NCBI GenBank assembly: GCA_948470475.1
Contig: OX419343.1
Location: 12,102,934 to 12,166,933, forward strand
DNA length: 64,000 bases
Direction of reading: 5' to 3'
DNA from: Galaxea fascicularis
Lineage: Eukaryota; Cnidaria; Anthozoa; Scleractinia; Euphylliidae
A program made the translations under genes and the position numbers. The notes under the pieces were generated by a model that saw only the letters and a list, made by a program, of their open reading frames with translations, was not told where the DNA came from and made no database searches. This document shows, one piece after another, positions 1 to 11,843 of the stretch (position 1 is the first letter of the stretch; each line of letters starts with the position of its first letter).

Positions 1-740
1 GATTAAGTTAACATGCAATCCAATCTAATGCTGTCAAATGTCGATTATCCAGACTTCTCTCATCAGTCCCAACTTTTTTCGTGAATATTGATTACTAGGA
101 TGAATGATCCACAGAACCCTTATTGAAATTGTTTATTCCAACGATCTGTCTTACTTTTGAGCCTGAGAAGCATTTGAAAAATTGCAAACTGTGTTTTCAA
201 AGTGTAAATTCAGCTGTTTGTGACTTGTTGTATGTGTAGTTTCTCTGTGGCTTAGTAACATTACATGTACATGCCTGACTAGTTATTTAAGCATGGTACA
301 CAACTTCACAACTTCATTAATTCATATTTTCCAATCTGGATTCTCGATTTTCCAGACTTTTTTTAGTTCTGCCAAGTCCGAATAAATTATCGACGTTTGA
401 CTGTAAACAGTCAAACCACAATATCCTCTTCAAAATTAAACAAAACATGGTTAAAATTCTGAACTTGAAGGGGCCCAACCACTTAAACACTCTGTGTCCT
501 CTTCAATTCCTGCATCATGGTACAAGGCAGTGGACACTAAGCAATCACTGCACTGCAACTGAATAAAGGCACTGAGGCCCTGTTTCAGGGAGCATGCGGA
601 TGCAGCCGAAACAATGAAAGGGGTGGCTGTAATCGCAGTTTTCAGGAGGAAAAGGTAAATTCCTCAGGTATCTTAAAGGGGGTAGTTTCTGAAGAAACTG
701 TGGTGCTGCATTGGTGGAGGAGTTGTACACAAAAATTTGG
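1..740. other. AT-rich stretch, no gene recognised
   Basis: No ORF with recognisable domains and no convincing repeat boundary was seen. It lies downstream of the ARHGAP-like gene's visible exons, so it could be intron of that gene; no exon was recognised. Confidence 0.4.
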
Positions 741-773
741 TTTTAAATTGACCACCATACAAGGATTCTAAAA

Positions 774-806
774 GCTGACGTTTCGAGCATTAGCCCTTCA
801 TGAGAG
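774..806 (-). repeat. Penelope-type hammerhead-like motif, remnant
   Basis: On the minus strand a CTCATGAAG box is followed by a short GC-containing arm, then GCTCGAAACGTCAGC. This is the arrangement of the hammerhead core (CUGAUGA, stem II, GAAA) known from Penelope-like element ends. The first box is degenerate, so I take it as a decayed element end and not a working ribozyme. Confidence 0.4.
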
Positions 807-974
807 TGAATCACAATGTTTGTTAGACTATTGCATAGACAAAGAGAATATATATATAATTATATATATAGTTTGCACAGATCCCACCACGGATATTTAC
901 CAGGGTGCCTGCTCTAGGGTATCACGAGCGTACATAGCACGGAGAATGCTCTTGCCACAAGACCTTTTATCAGG

Positions 975-991
975 CCGACGCGTTTCGCCGT

Positions 992-1004
<13 letters not shown>
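975..1004 (-). repeat. Second hammerhead-like motif, remnant
   Basis: The minus strand reads CTGAAGAAGCC, a short loop, then GGCGAAACGCGTCGG. The GCC/GGC arm and the CGAAACG box match the layout of Penelope-associated hammerhead motifs. The sequence differs from the motif at 774-806, so these are two different remnants about 200 bases apart. Confidence 0.4.
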
Positions 1005-1027
<23 letters not shown>

Positions 1028-1851
1028 TTGTATTATTCATTGTCCTATTTATACTTTCCAAAGCTCGTTAGCTTTGTTTACGTTCATGTGACGAAATTAA
1101 TTGCTTAATAAAATTGTTTACTTGTTTACAGCCTAGTGGTAATTAAGGCTTAATTAACTGTTTTATGCGCACTGTCAGCTTCGCGCGCTAATGCCATTGT
1201 TGACATTCCGAAACATTTAAGAATTACCTCCTCATCGTTGTGCTCATTAACATAAACAAGCTCATCAGTGGAACTGCTACGTGAAATTCTCCATCCCAGT
1301 GGAGGTGTCTGCCACTATAAAGATTAAACATTTAAAGGGACAGTTATATAGGAGCATGCCACACTGTAAGATCTCCTGACACAGCATAGTCTCAGTCTCC
1401 CCAATTAGTAAGGCACTGTGCCTGAGCTATAAGACATGAGACTTTAATAAGGTTCTTCATCATCATCATCATCATCATCATAGTGACTTAATGGTTTAAT
1501 GTAAGTAATAATTACTTACAACGATACATTAAGTAGCTTTTGTTTACTTTCTTCTTTATTTTATTTATTTAATTGTTCATTCATGTATTTCCTTCACTTC
1601 ACTTTATGACTTCTTCTGTACATGATGTAAACACCACCTGCCTTGACTAGCAATTGCTATTTGTTACCTGGTGTGGTCTTTAATGTAATACAGCTGCGCT
1701 TGTGATGATGAAAGAATAAACAGGTACACAAGATAATCAAAGCAAACAGTTTAAAACAGATGGTAAGGAAAAAGCTTAGTGAGTGATCTACATGCAGTAT
1801 AGTGAACCAAACAGCATGGCAAGTTCCAATACTGAATCCATCCATCCTGTA
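1005..1851. other. Intergenic or intronic, (CAT)n microsatellite
   Basis: No gene recognised. A (CAT)n run lies at about 1456-1482; the rest is AT-rich single-copy-looking sequence. Short ORFs here have no recognisable domain. Confidence 0.4.
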
Positions 1852-1854
1852 GTA

Positions 1855-1898
<44 letters not shown>

Positions 1899-2159
1899 TT
1901 TATTTAAGTCTCAAAGTGTTCTAGCTGAACATGAGTGCTCTACTAATTGGAGAGACTGTAAATTAATTAAATTCTAAATTAAATCAAATGTTGGTTTTTG
2001 AGGAGAGGGGAACACTGGAGTACCCGGAGAAAAACCTCTCAGAGCAGAGTAGAGAACCAACAAACTCAGCCCACTTATGATGCCGAGTCTGGGAATCAAA
2101 CCCAGGACACAATGGTGGAAGGCGAGTACTCTCACCACTGCGCTAACCTGCTCCCCAGT
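1852..2159 (-). repeat. tRNA-derived SINE with (ATT)n tail
   Basis: Read on the minus strand, the element has an A-box-like TTAGCGCAGTGG and a B-box-like GGTTTGATTCCC spaced as in a tRNA, then a unique body. It ends in an AATAAAG-like segment and a pure (ATT)n tract (1852-1898). Internal RNA polymerase III boxes plus a simple-repeat tail are the signature of a SINE mobilised by a LINE. A related head lies at 36650-36858. Confidence 0.6.
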
Positions 2160-2946
2160 ATCAAAGTACAGAAAACTTACAAGAATCTGTGGCTTTAGGC
2201 CAGTAACAAATCAAAGTGGCTATGAGCCAGTGAACTCAAAAAAAATGAATTACAAACCACTTACAGGTATAGGGTTTTGATTCCTTTGTCAGGAAACATT
2301 ACTGGAAGCTTCAGGAGAGAAGCATGATGCTTGTGTTACAATTTACACATGACATGTCTTTGGTGTGGTCAAATTTAATTGCAACACTATTCTTTTATTT
2401 GTTCCATTAATCTCAGACAAGGTTTCCAAAAGCAAGTCCTCCTCTTTTGTATATCTTTTGTTAGCCTTCTCACATCTTGATGAATTTTTTCTTTTTTTTT
2501 TTTTTTGTCATTTGGCTGTCTCCATAAGTGGTTCTACAGTTTCATGGTTGGATGTTAGTTAAGACCCCTGGAGGCATTAACGTGGGATGTGTATAAAATG
2601 GGCTATAATTTCTGAATTTGCTCAGGACCAATTTACCACTAACTTTGAATATGTCTGTGGGTAGCCAAACACACAATGGTTCGAGCACACTTGACTGGAA
2701 TGGAATTATTCACAATTTATTGAAAACACAAAACCAGAGCAATGAATGAAACAAATCAATCTCTTCCCAATCAGTTATAGTCAACTTACATGTATGTCAT
2801 GCCGGCATGAGAATGAAATCTTTACTTAAAAGGTTTTCTCAGACAATTGAGCAATTCCCAGTATGGTTCTGGACAAGCTTGGTTAATAAGAGATTTACTA
2901 CACAACTGAAGAAAGCTTTGAAGGTGATTCTATTTTAAGCCGTTTG
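2160..2946. other. Non-coding stretch, nothing recognised
   Basis: AT-rich sequence with a poly-T run near 2488. No domain-bearing ORF, repeat boundary or RNA gene was recognised. Confidence 0.35.
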
Positions 2947-3385
2947 CATATGTTGCTGTAAATAGTTTCTCATTGTAATGTTGCTTTATTTAGCCGAGTT
3001 GGAAAGTTCTAGAATCTTTGGTTGTAAAGTATATAAGCCGATCGGTGTAGCTTTAGAGTTTTTCTTTATAAGAAGAGTGTCTTAGAGTCTAAAAGTAAAG
3101 TAAGTCTGAGAGCTGAGAGCTGAGAGCTAAGAGTTGGCGGAGGCCGTGTTTATTGAAGTGTGACAGAGGTCGCGTGTACATTTGGCAGAGGCCGTGAGTA
3201 TTGAAGTGTGACGGAGGTCGAGTGTAATTTTACAAGCCTTTAGTGTGAGCTTATTGTGAAGTCTTGTGCGGAGTTTACTACTTTCGTTTGGAATAAATAA
3301 CCTTGTTGCTGTTCCGACAACCCTGCGTTCTGTTTAGTCTACAAACAACCCACTTCTCACTCATCAACACAACGAACTCGTAACA
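2947..3385 (+). mobile_element. Candidate solo LTR
   Basis: The segment has the layout of an LTR. There is a TATA-like GTATATAAGCC near 3029, short tandem repeats (GAGAGCT near 3108-3125, and a diverged unit of about 50 bases near 3138-3220), an AATAAATAA polyadenylation-like signal near 3292, and a terminal CGTAACA. No partner LTR or coding region is nearby. The left edge (TGTTGCTG near 2953) is a guess. Confidence 0.35.
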
Positions 3386-4393
3386 TCACGCACACAAGTT
3401 ATGGCCTGACAGACAATACTGTAGAATTGGATAATTTCTTTGTGTTGTTTTTTTAAATATTATTGTAAGCAGAAATGCAGGATCATTCAGGACAGCATCC
3501 AGTGCAATACTTGCAAAATATTGTACTGCTGTAACTAACCACACACATTATGATTGGTCAGACACTTTTTGTCACTAGTAAAAATATTGTACAGATGTAC
3601 GACCAATCACAGGCCGCAGTATCAGTTCTTCTGCCTTTCAGAAGAGCTTCCCAAGCTACTGATGCAAAACTTGGACACAGCTTTCATTATACCCTCTTAA
3701 TTGCCGTTTCTTTTTAAAGTTGTTCAAGATTTGCAGTTATTCCTCCAGTGGAGGAATTCATCAAAGGCCAAAAAAACAAAAACAAAAAAAACTCTACAGA
3801 ATGCCTCTTTGTTGAATGGTCAACCTCAATTTCATTTGCCTTGTTTGCTTGCATATGAGCCAACATGACCAGCAAGCAGTGTTGCTATTTACAGGTACTG
3901 TTATTTACAGTGTTGCATCCCAAATTAGCTTAGAAAGCCCATTGTGAGTTAATGTTTACGGAAAACTGTTGAACTGTCAAACTTAAATTTTCTTTAAAAG
4001 GACCCACTTAACATTTAAAAGCGTTATAATACATTAATTTAATGAACCGTTTAAAGTAAATTTTCACCTTCCCTTGGTTATTTGAAGCAGTTTCTAATTC
4101 CGTATTTGAGGTGCCTTGTACATTGAGTTAGCTCAAAGTAAAGTCCACATGTGTTCACGGCTCATTTTGCAGTCAGTTGACCATGATTTGTTAAGAGAGA
4201 AAATCTTAGTACTTATGTAATAAACAAATTACTTCATGGTTGGTTGAGTTGAATGACTTTTACTCACTTCATGTGAAGAATGAATCTTCACTTGTTCTTT
4301 TTACATGTATTCTTCACCATGCGTGAAGAAAAATCGTACACGCTCACCAACCATCTATTTTTCTACATTTCACTATGAAAAATACCTACTTAC
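3386..4393. other. Non-coding, probably ARHGAP-like gene intron
   Basis: It follows the donor site of the WW exon on the minus strand, so it should be intron. No further exon of the gene (second WW, PH or RhoGAP) was recognised. Confidence 0.4.
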
Positions 4394-7300
4394 CCCAGGA
4401 CTTGGTGGTGGAGTTTTGGCACGTGATACTCTGGGAGGCTTCCAACTTGTTTCACTGGTCTTGGAGTTATAATAACAGGGTCGACCACTTGCTTCATCAG
4501 TAATCACAGTCCAACCAGTAGGAAGTGACTGAGACTTGGGTCTTTCAGGTCTTGGCATTGAAAAGCTGCCTCCTGGACGAACACCAGACTAAAAAGTAAG
4601 CAAATGGCAAGATCACAATTGGCATGAACACCAAAACAATGTTGGACAGAAGGAATCTCCACTCTGGCTAAAAAATGGCATTACACTGATGGAAACAGAT
4701 TATTTTCAATTACTGGAAAAACATTAAAAAAAGACATATAAATACTTAGTGTCATTTTACAGGGTCCGACAAATATTTTTGACAAAACTTGTCCCTGGGC
4801 ATGTGGCATGTCAAAATCACTTGCCCAGCAGAATGACTTAGTTGTCCCAGTTAATAATGGTAGAGGACAAGCAATTCATTGAACTGTAGCAAAATCAGTT
4901 CATGCAGTCATTTTTCATCACACAGGCAATGTGATTCGCACTCTTAGCATGGGCATAAAGGGGGTCCTTTCGAAATTTGTCGCTTCCCATTACCAGTGGG
5001 CTCTTTGGGTCCGAAACATTTGGCCATGCATAGCATATTTTACACTTCATGACACCGTGTGTTGTGTCTATTGTCAGCCACCATTTCGGTTGGAACACCC
5101 GTCTGCGTTTGTTTGCATCATATTCCTTGTTGTATTCAACACATTTCGCCTTTAACTTTGCCGTACCCGGAGTACAAACATTGTCGCAAGATTATCCATA
5201 AATTATAATCAATCGTACCTTGAACTTTGATTCACGATATGGCGGAAAAACATGTTATAACGTGTATAGCAGCCAGGCCTTGAGAGGTTTACGCGGGAAA
5301 TTACTGGGTATGAACTCACAAACAGATGTAAAATGGCGATCGAAAAGTAAAAATAAAAGTGATACGTATTTATTTCATTTCGAAAGGCTTTGATGGGAAT
5401 TACTCAAGGTAAACATTTAATACTTGGATATCTATAAAAGTTTATTGCGCGAAAATGCTCGCAACTCAAATGCTACGGCCCGGTGGGCTTTTTCTAGAAA
5501 TAAAGCACTTGCCCGCTATTCTGTTCAACTTGTCCCGGGCGTCCGGGCCTAATATTTGTCGGACCCTGATTTTAGCTTACTCCTAATCTACTTACTACTT
5601 ACTTACGATAGTCTCGTCTCGCGAGACGAGAGTTTCGACTCGAGAGACGACAGTCTCGTCTCGCGAGAGCTAGTGAAGCATATATTTTGGAATAAATTAC
5701 AAGCAATTGGCTTGCGAGGAAACGATTAATTTCTCGCGACGCATTTATTGCCACAAATGTAGTTCCCGCTAATACAGCATGAAGAGGTTTTGAATTGAAG
5801 CTTGCTTCGCTATATTCAACATTATCATTACATACGAAGAATTTTAATGGAATTGGAATTATGAAAAGAAGAAGTTACGTGTCTGAAGAAACGAATGTCA
5901 AGACCTTCACGAAGTATTGTGTAATGTTGCGTCGCACCGGTCGGTGAAACACATGTAGTTTTAGGCTCTTAGCGTGTTGAATTTCCATGTTACATACGTG
6001 CGAGCGAATTGAAACGAAACTTTCTTTGCAAGATCGGTACTATCGCCAGAATTGAAGAAGCTGATCTGTTATGGAAAGCGCTTGGTAAAGTTTCAATCTT
6101 TCTCCGATTACTCAGTTATTCGTCAGTGCATCGAAGTTGCATTTAGTGCCTGTGCGAATCCATTGAACTGGAATTCATTGTTCTAATTACTAATGAAGAA
6201 ACTTAAACTCGAACTTAGATGTTGCCATTACAGACGAAAAGTTTTGAACGTAAGTACTCGTAATCAAAACATCAACCAGTGATAAAATCACTTTGCAAAT
6301 TCTTTGTTTGCGATTTTGATTACATAACAAATCGATAACGTGACTAACTACACGTTTGATAAAAGGTCTAGATTTTTCAGCATATAAGTATTTTCTGTTA
6401 GCAGTTTTGTATCTCCGAGAAAAACTACCAAAGAGTTTTTAAAAATGCGTTTTTGCTGAGGTGTGCGTAATTCCCGGCAGACGCCGAACGAAAGCAAACT
6501 GTAACAGCGCCGCCGTGAACAATATGGCCAAGAAAAGTGTTTTGGAAATAAAGATCTTTGAAATTTAATAAGACTGTGTGCATGTTGTCTTAACAGCAGT
6601 GGAAGCTACATTGTGGCTAAATTTCAGCTCGTTTGTGCTCTCTTGAGGTAAGATATTACAGCTTTGGAAAAAGTGTCCGGAAATAGGGCAACTATATGTA
6701 ACTGTACGCGGCAGCAATCGAATTCAATTCAGTTGATTGATAGAAATTGTGGAAACAAATTAATATGCTTTTAAACATAATCTAGATTTGGAAGAGTGTC
6801 CTAAACAAGTGTTTACCCAGTAAAAAAAAGCCCACTGCAATCCATTAAAGATTAGTTGTGCTACTGAACACGCTAAGAAGCAGAGAGTCACTAACGCCCT
6901 TCGATCGGCGATTTCGTCGACATTGAAAATGCAAATGACACAAAAGCCGAGAACGGTTTGTATGAGTTTGCTTTCAAACATGAAAATTATTAAATGTTTT
7001 GATCACTGATTTCTTCTAGGTCTACAAACCTTTCTAAATGACCGGTAAAAGTGAATTTAATAACTTCAATATCCACAACTTTCGCTTTATATAGTGGCAA
7101 AAGAGGACGATGCGATCGATCGGGAAACTTTCGTCGTACAAGTTTAAGCACTTTTCCTTACATTAATAAGGCAAAAGAAAATAAAACTGGGATGAACAAC
7201 ATTTTTGTGAGCTAGTTTAACAAAATTAATTTGAAGCACAAAATGTGTGCAATCAGTCAGTATTCAATGTCTACAGCCTTTTTTAGCATATCCTTATGTA

Positions 7301-8144
7301 GCATTTGGGTTCTTTCACGTTAAAAATAACATCAAACTGATAAAAAGTGCTGTACTGTATAGTACTGCTACAGTAAGTCTTATAAAATTAAGAGACACCC
7401 AAGTTTTATCCTTCACATTCTTGTTACAATTGTGCCTACATGTATGAATCTGGAATGCTACAGAAAAAACACAGTGTGCATGTACCATTTCTTTGCACTG
7501 TACCACTTCGCATTGTTTTTGCATGAAGTTAATTTCAAACCGCCAATCTTCCCCTCTGAGAATTCTAAATTTTGTTAATTGTACCTGCTCCCATCCTCCA
7601 AATACTTTGGCTAATGAGACCTTTCTCAAAATAATTGAAAATTCCATTGACCTTCCATGAGGAAGTTATGTAAATTTTTCTCCCTATAAATTTGCCTCGA
7701 TTAAAACAATGTGTCTGCAACTTCTGTATCAAGCAATATAAGAACCACATAGTTATCAAGCCTTATAACTCTTTGAAACTGAGCCTTTCGAACTTGAAGT
7801 AGAGAATTGGCGATTAACATATTGAGATCTTTTGCATCGATATTTTCAACCTCTCTCAGCTCATTCCTTGAAACTAAAAATTTGTTGAGCAACGAAACAT
7901 CTCTCTGTGTTTTGCTTAATGTGTTCTTGTATTCTTGATGCTGTACAAACTCATCTAAGGAGCAACCAACCAACACGAATTTAGAGCTTTCCTCCGCCTT
8001 CGCCATTTTCACAGGAAAAATTTGGAGGAGGCGCCGCTAGAAAGCCACCAAATCTGAAAAGCTATTTGAATGTAAACAATGCACGATTTTGATAGGCTAG
8101 GAAACGCCTTTACATTATCGTATAACACGTGAAAGAGCTGTACA

Positions 8145-8187
<43 letters not shown>

Positions 8188-10959
8188 AAGCATATAGATT
8201 TCCACAAATGAGTTTTATGGAATAAAATTCTCGTGTTATGTGTAATTAAGTATGTAACATTCTATGAAACTGGAATGTAGCTCTGTATTTTAATGCGAGT
8301 TATGTACTTATTGATTGAGTGGGAGGGCATGGGAAAATATTTGCCTCCTAATCAAGGCGTATGGACCAAGCATAGCAAGGGGACAGGAAAATCTTTCGCC
8401 CCTGGTCATGGAGTATGGACCAATCTCACGCAGTACCTTTCTTCATCTCCTCTAACCTATTACCTCCAGACCTTCTTTACTTCAAATCAGTTGCTATCTT
8501 AATGCATGATGTCTTCAATAATTTAACACCACCCCAAATAACTGATATATTTAATTTCCGATAGAATATTCACCCCTAAGTTAAGTAATCTGTTATCGTA
8601 AATCTCGTCTCTTTAATTAACTGTACACATCTAGTCCTAGTTCTTTGTCATTGTACTTTCGTTTCTCTTGTATTACCTGTTACTTTATTGAAAGTTTTTT
8701 TTTTCCTTTCACTTTGTAAGTTTGAATTGTTGTAAATTATTTGTTATGCGTCAAATCCAGTGCTCACCTCTAATAGCTGTTGCTAACTGTGAGCAGTGTG
8801 TATCTTTTTTCTCTGTATGTTTTTTAAGTCTTTAATAAACTTGAACTTGAACTTGAACAGCGAGGTACAGTGTATACACCATGACCAAGAGTCAAACATT
8901 TTCCCGTCCAGCCCAACCTAACTCAGTCAATAACCATTTTATCATATGACTGCAGCTGAATATTTAAAAATTTGCAAATGCTTAAATGTGAAAAGAATGT
9001 TGACACAAATATCAGATGGGCACACTGGGAGAACAATGAAAAAGATTGAGCAGAAAAGTGTCATTTATTTGTTCGCAACAAAACATGAAACTTTGAATAT
9101 TTATAAAAAATACATTATTTTTACCAAAGAGATTAAATGAACTCAGTAATATAAATATACTCAGAATCTAAAAGCAAAAGGATGGAAAGTGATTCACAAG
9201 TCTGAAATTTTGACTTGAGATTACTTGCTTGTTCCATAAGTTTGTCTAGTTAGTAAAACTCGCTTTCACGGTGTTCACGGCTGTCACTCATTTAGTGCAA
9301 ATAATAGTTAGTTAAACTTTTAAGTTGCACTTTTTTTCACCATTCCATATGAGCTTGAGTGGGGCCGGACGGCTTTTTCCAGACTGGCTCACATCAACCC
9401 ACCCTGCCCTGCTCACGCCATTTTGCAATTGAGTTTTTAATAGGATTGCGTGAGCAGGGCTGTACAGTCATATGATAATGTAACTTTGTGCCCTTGAGGA
9501 TTAATTAATAAAAAAATATTTGATGATAAGTATTAGGTGGCTCAACAAACAGTCCTTTTGTAACTTCAATCCTAATAGAAATCCCTATGTTAAAAAATTA
9601 CACGCTATTCAGTCAAGAGAGAATAACATGAACACAAAAATCCAGATAAGCTTTATGAATATGGAAAAAATAAGCTTCTAATGAATATGTTGTGGCTTAA
9701 ATTTGTTTTTTTTATTTTGAATTTTTTGAACCAGTTTATTTTTTATTTTCCTGCGGGTCATATTCATTGCCGTAATCTGAAACAAAGGAAATTAAAAATC
9801 AAACTTGTTCAAAACAATTTTAAACTAGGAAAAAATTTAAACCACGACATGTATTATTTAAAACGCACTGAGTTACTGTACCAGTTTTGTTATGATTAGA
9901 AATTACAAATTAGAAAACAAATTCAATGACTTCCACCAAATATTGATACAGCAAAACGTTACATCAATAAGCCATTTAAGTGAATGGAAGAGTCATTATC
10001 TGTGATATCTCATTCTTTGTCTACAGCTGCAATCACAACGGTTTTACGTGATAATAGCTTCAACAGACGTCCGCAATAAGTCTTGTTTTTATGACAACGA
10101 AATGAATGAATTCAAGACTGTGTTTTACGGCATACTCGACGTGTTTTATCCAATTACCACATGATATTCTCTAGTTTTTCATGTGGATCAGTTGTGGATC
10201 AAATATCTCATTACTTTGATACATAATTAATCAAAGATTAGCCCCCAGGGATGGACAGTACGTGCTGAAAACGTTGGAATTACAGTTTATCTTTCCAGAC
10301 GAACCTAACTAGACAAACCAAACTTTCGTTTTTGTGTTTATTTTTTAAGATATCAATAAGCTTCTTGTTGATTTGCCAAACACTGTGACAAACAAAAAGC
10401 GCGCTGGCTCCCAAAAACAACAAAGGGAAATAAAGCTTAGATACAATTCAAGCAGGATGCAACCAAAACAAATCAAACTCACCAATTCTAGAGACTTCGC
10501 TAGTGATTTCACACTGGCAGGACCAGTTTTCAAACCATTCGACTCCAGTACAACAGCGCTTGTATCTTCCGAATTTTCCTCCACATCGCCACTTCCTCTG
10601 TTTATATTGTTATGATCTGCGTTGTTGTCATCATCAAATATGGTGCTTTCTCCGTTCGATTCACTTTCCTTGTCTCTACTTTCAAAGTTTTCCCCATTTT
10701 CCTCGCGAAAAACACTTTCCCCATTATGTGGGTGATAGTTGTCAAAATCTTGTACATTTTCGTAAATTGGAATACTTATTTCCTTCACATATAACGCTGG
10801 GACGTAAATGGGTTTGTCAGTTCCCTTTCTAACTTGCCACCAATCTCCAGTCGTCTTGTTTAGCAAAGTGAATCTATCTCCTGTAGAAAATGCAATTGTC
10901 CTTCCATCGCCTGCTTCGTATGAATACGGAAACAGAGCTTCAACAGTTAGATTAGCCAT
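4394..10959 (-). CDS. ARHGAP9/12/15/27-type RhoGAP, 5' exons only
   Basis: Two exons of one minus-strand gene were recognised. Exon 10959-10483 starts with ATG, codes 159 residues and ends at a GTGAGT donor in phase 0. Residues about 5-62 form an SH3 domain with ALFPYSYEAGDG, the DWWQVR core and the final YVPALYV strand; the rest is acidic. Exon 4588-4394 (65 residues, phase 0 at both ends, AG acceptor, GTAAGT donor) carries a WW domain with LPTGW, the YYN core and the second Trp in ETSWKPP. SH3 followed by WW, with this SH3 sequence style, is typical of the RhoGAPs ARHGAP9/12/15/27, which switch off Rac/Cdc42-type GTPases at membranes and junctions. The PH and RhoGAP exons were not found and probably lie beyond the left edge. 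It is divergent from the CARD gene. Confidence 0.75.
4760..5568 (-). mobile_element. hAT-type DNA transposon remnant
   Basis: Terminal inverted repeats begin CAGGGTCCGACAAATATT at both ends, and ATTTTA abuts both outer edges as a possible target duplication. Inside, on the minus strand (about 5150-4895), lies a peptide with WWLTIDTTHGVMKCKIC, a later KFRKDPLYAHAKS and a terminal H. This is the Cys/His pattern of the BED/TTF-type zinc finger at the N terminus of hAT transposases. The catalytic domain is gone, so this is an internally deleted copy. It sits in the large intron of the ARHGAP-like gene. Confidence 0.65.
5569..7700. other. Intron sequence with palindromic repeat at its left end
   Basis: At 5610-5668 two copies of a 17-base unit containing CTCGTCTCGCGAGA occur; the first forms a perfect 18-base palindrome (5613-5630). 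Beyond that, no gene or repeat boundary was recognised. The interval is intron of the minus-strand RhoGAP gene. Confidence 0.45.
7701..8006 (-). pseudogene. Crypton-type tyrosine recombinase N-terminal fragment
   Basis: The ORF starts MAKAEESSK and contains KNTLSKTQRDVSLLNKFL and then an ELREVENIDAKDLN-like stretch. This order (ENKNT..KT..D..L..FL, then E.R.(I/V)E.I....L) is that of the N-terminal, core-binding-like region of Crypton-derived recombinases and their DUF3504 relatives. The expected RKKDG..YEP segment is degenerate (QVRKAQFQRV), and no catalytic domain follows. It is probably a truncated copy lodged in an intron. Family assignment is from remembered pattern and is moderately uncertain. 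Confidence 0.45.
8280..8870 (+). repeat. LINE 3'-end remnant with (TTGAAC)n tail
   Basis: The segment ends in TTAATAAACTTGAACTTGAA, a hexamer-repeat tail like those of CR1/L2-type LINEs. An imperfect repeat pair (ATCAAGGCGTATGGACCA near 8350; GTCATGGAGTATGGACCA near 8404) lies upstream. No reverse transcriptase coding remains, so the left boundary is approximate. Confidence 0.4.
8871..10344. other. Intron sequence, nothing recognised
   Basis: AT-rich intron of the RhoGAP gene. The pair GCCCTGCTCACGC / GCGTGAGCAGGGC near 9410-9465 can form a hairpin. No gene was seen. Confidence 0.4.
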
Positions 10960-11825
10960 GACAAGGCCTAGGCTTGAGATTTTTCCACCTTTAGAGTAGA
11001 TTCATAAGTTGATTTGGAGAAACGAACAACCTTTCTACATACACAGCCACCCGTCACTAGTTATGTTATTGAAGATGTAGACGCCATGTTGACAAAGCAG
11101 TTTTCAACGAGACTAACAAGTGACGTTTAGTGACTTTTCGATGAATGAATAAGCCAAACTTCTCAACGCTTGCAATCAACAACAAGAAAATATAAGCTCA
11201 ACCATTTAGCGAAACACGACTCTTTAAGCAAACGACATCCACGACGTATACATGTTCACGAATACTCCAAAACAATAAAGCGTGAATCAGTCACGTTATT
11301 ACGTCAATTACACCCACACATTCGCCTCACTTTTAGTTTTACGCTTGAAGGACCTCTCAGTGAGGAAATTTCCGCTACTTGAACGGTAGAAACCAGGAAA
11401 TCTCGACGTGTCCGAAGGCGAGCTATATTTCGCTTGACAAATTTTTGCTATGGCCTCGTTTCCAGATAAATTCTGAAATGCGAGAAGACTGAACACGAAT
11501 AAAAACCGGAACAGTAATCGGAGAGCGGAAAATGTGCCGAAATAATCACGAACACGTTCGGTAGAGATACAACCAATGAAAAACCAAGTAACCAAAATAA
11601 CAAATTTTCGGATGATTTCCCGCGTTTCTTGGAAAGAAACCGGAAGAATTGAAAGCGAAGGCAACATTCATTATTCGGGAGAATCCCTGGGCATATTTTT
11701 AGTCTTTGACGATTTGAATACAACTTATTTCTACCTGGCGTGGGCGAGGAAGTTTTTAGTTTCTTTGACCTCGGCGAAGTAATCACCGAGACCTCTGTAA
11801 ATCGCAGTGACAATTTTATCTTCAG
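10960..11825. promoter_or_regulatory. Shared upstream region of two divergent genes
   Basis: This interval separates the ATG of the minus-strand RhoGAP from the first coding exon of the plus-strand CARD gene. It should hold both promoters and 5' UTRs. The CARD exon is preceded by a good splice acceptor (TTTTATCTTCAG, ending 11825), so at least one upstream 5'-UTR exon is expected here; its donor was not identified. No TATA box was recognised. ORFs in this interval look spurious. Confidence 0.45.
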
Positions 11826-11843
11826 GTGTCAGACTTTGCTAAA

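Noticed and set aside
11308..11813. Minus-strand ORFs of about 120 residues upstream of the CARD exon
   Set aside because: Two overlapping frames, no domain, no splice context; they look like chance ORFs in a promoter region.
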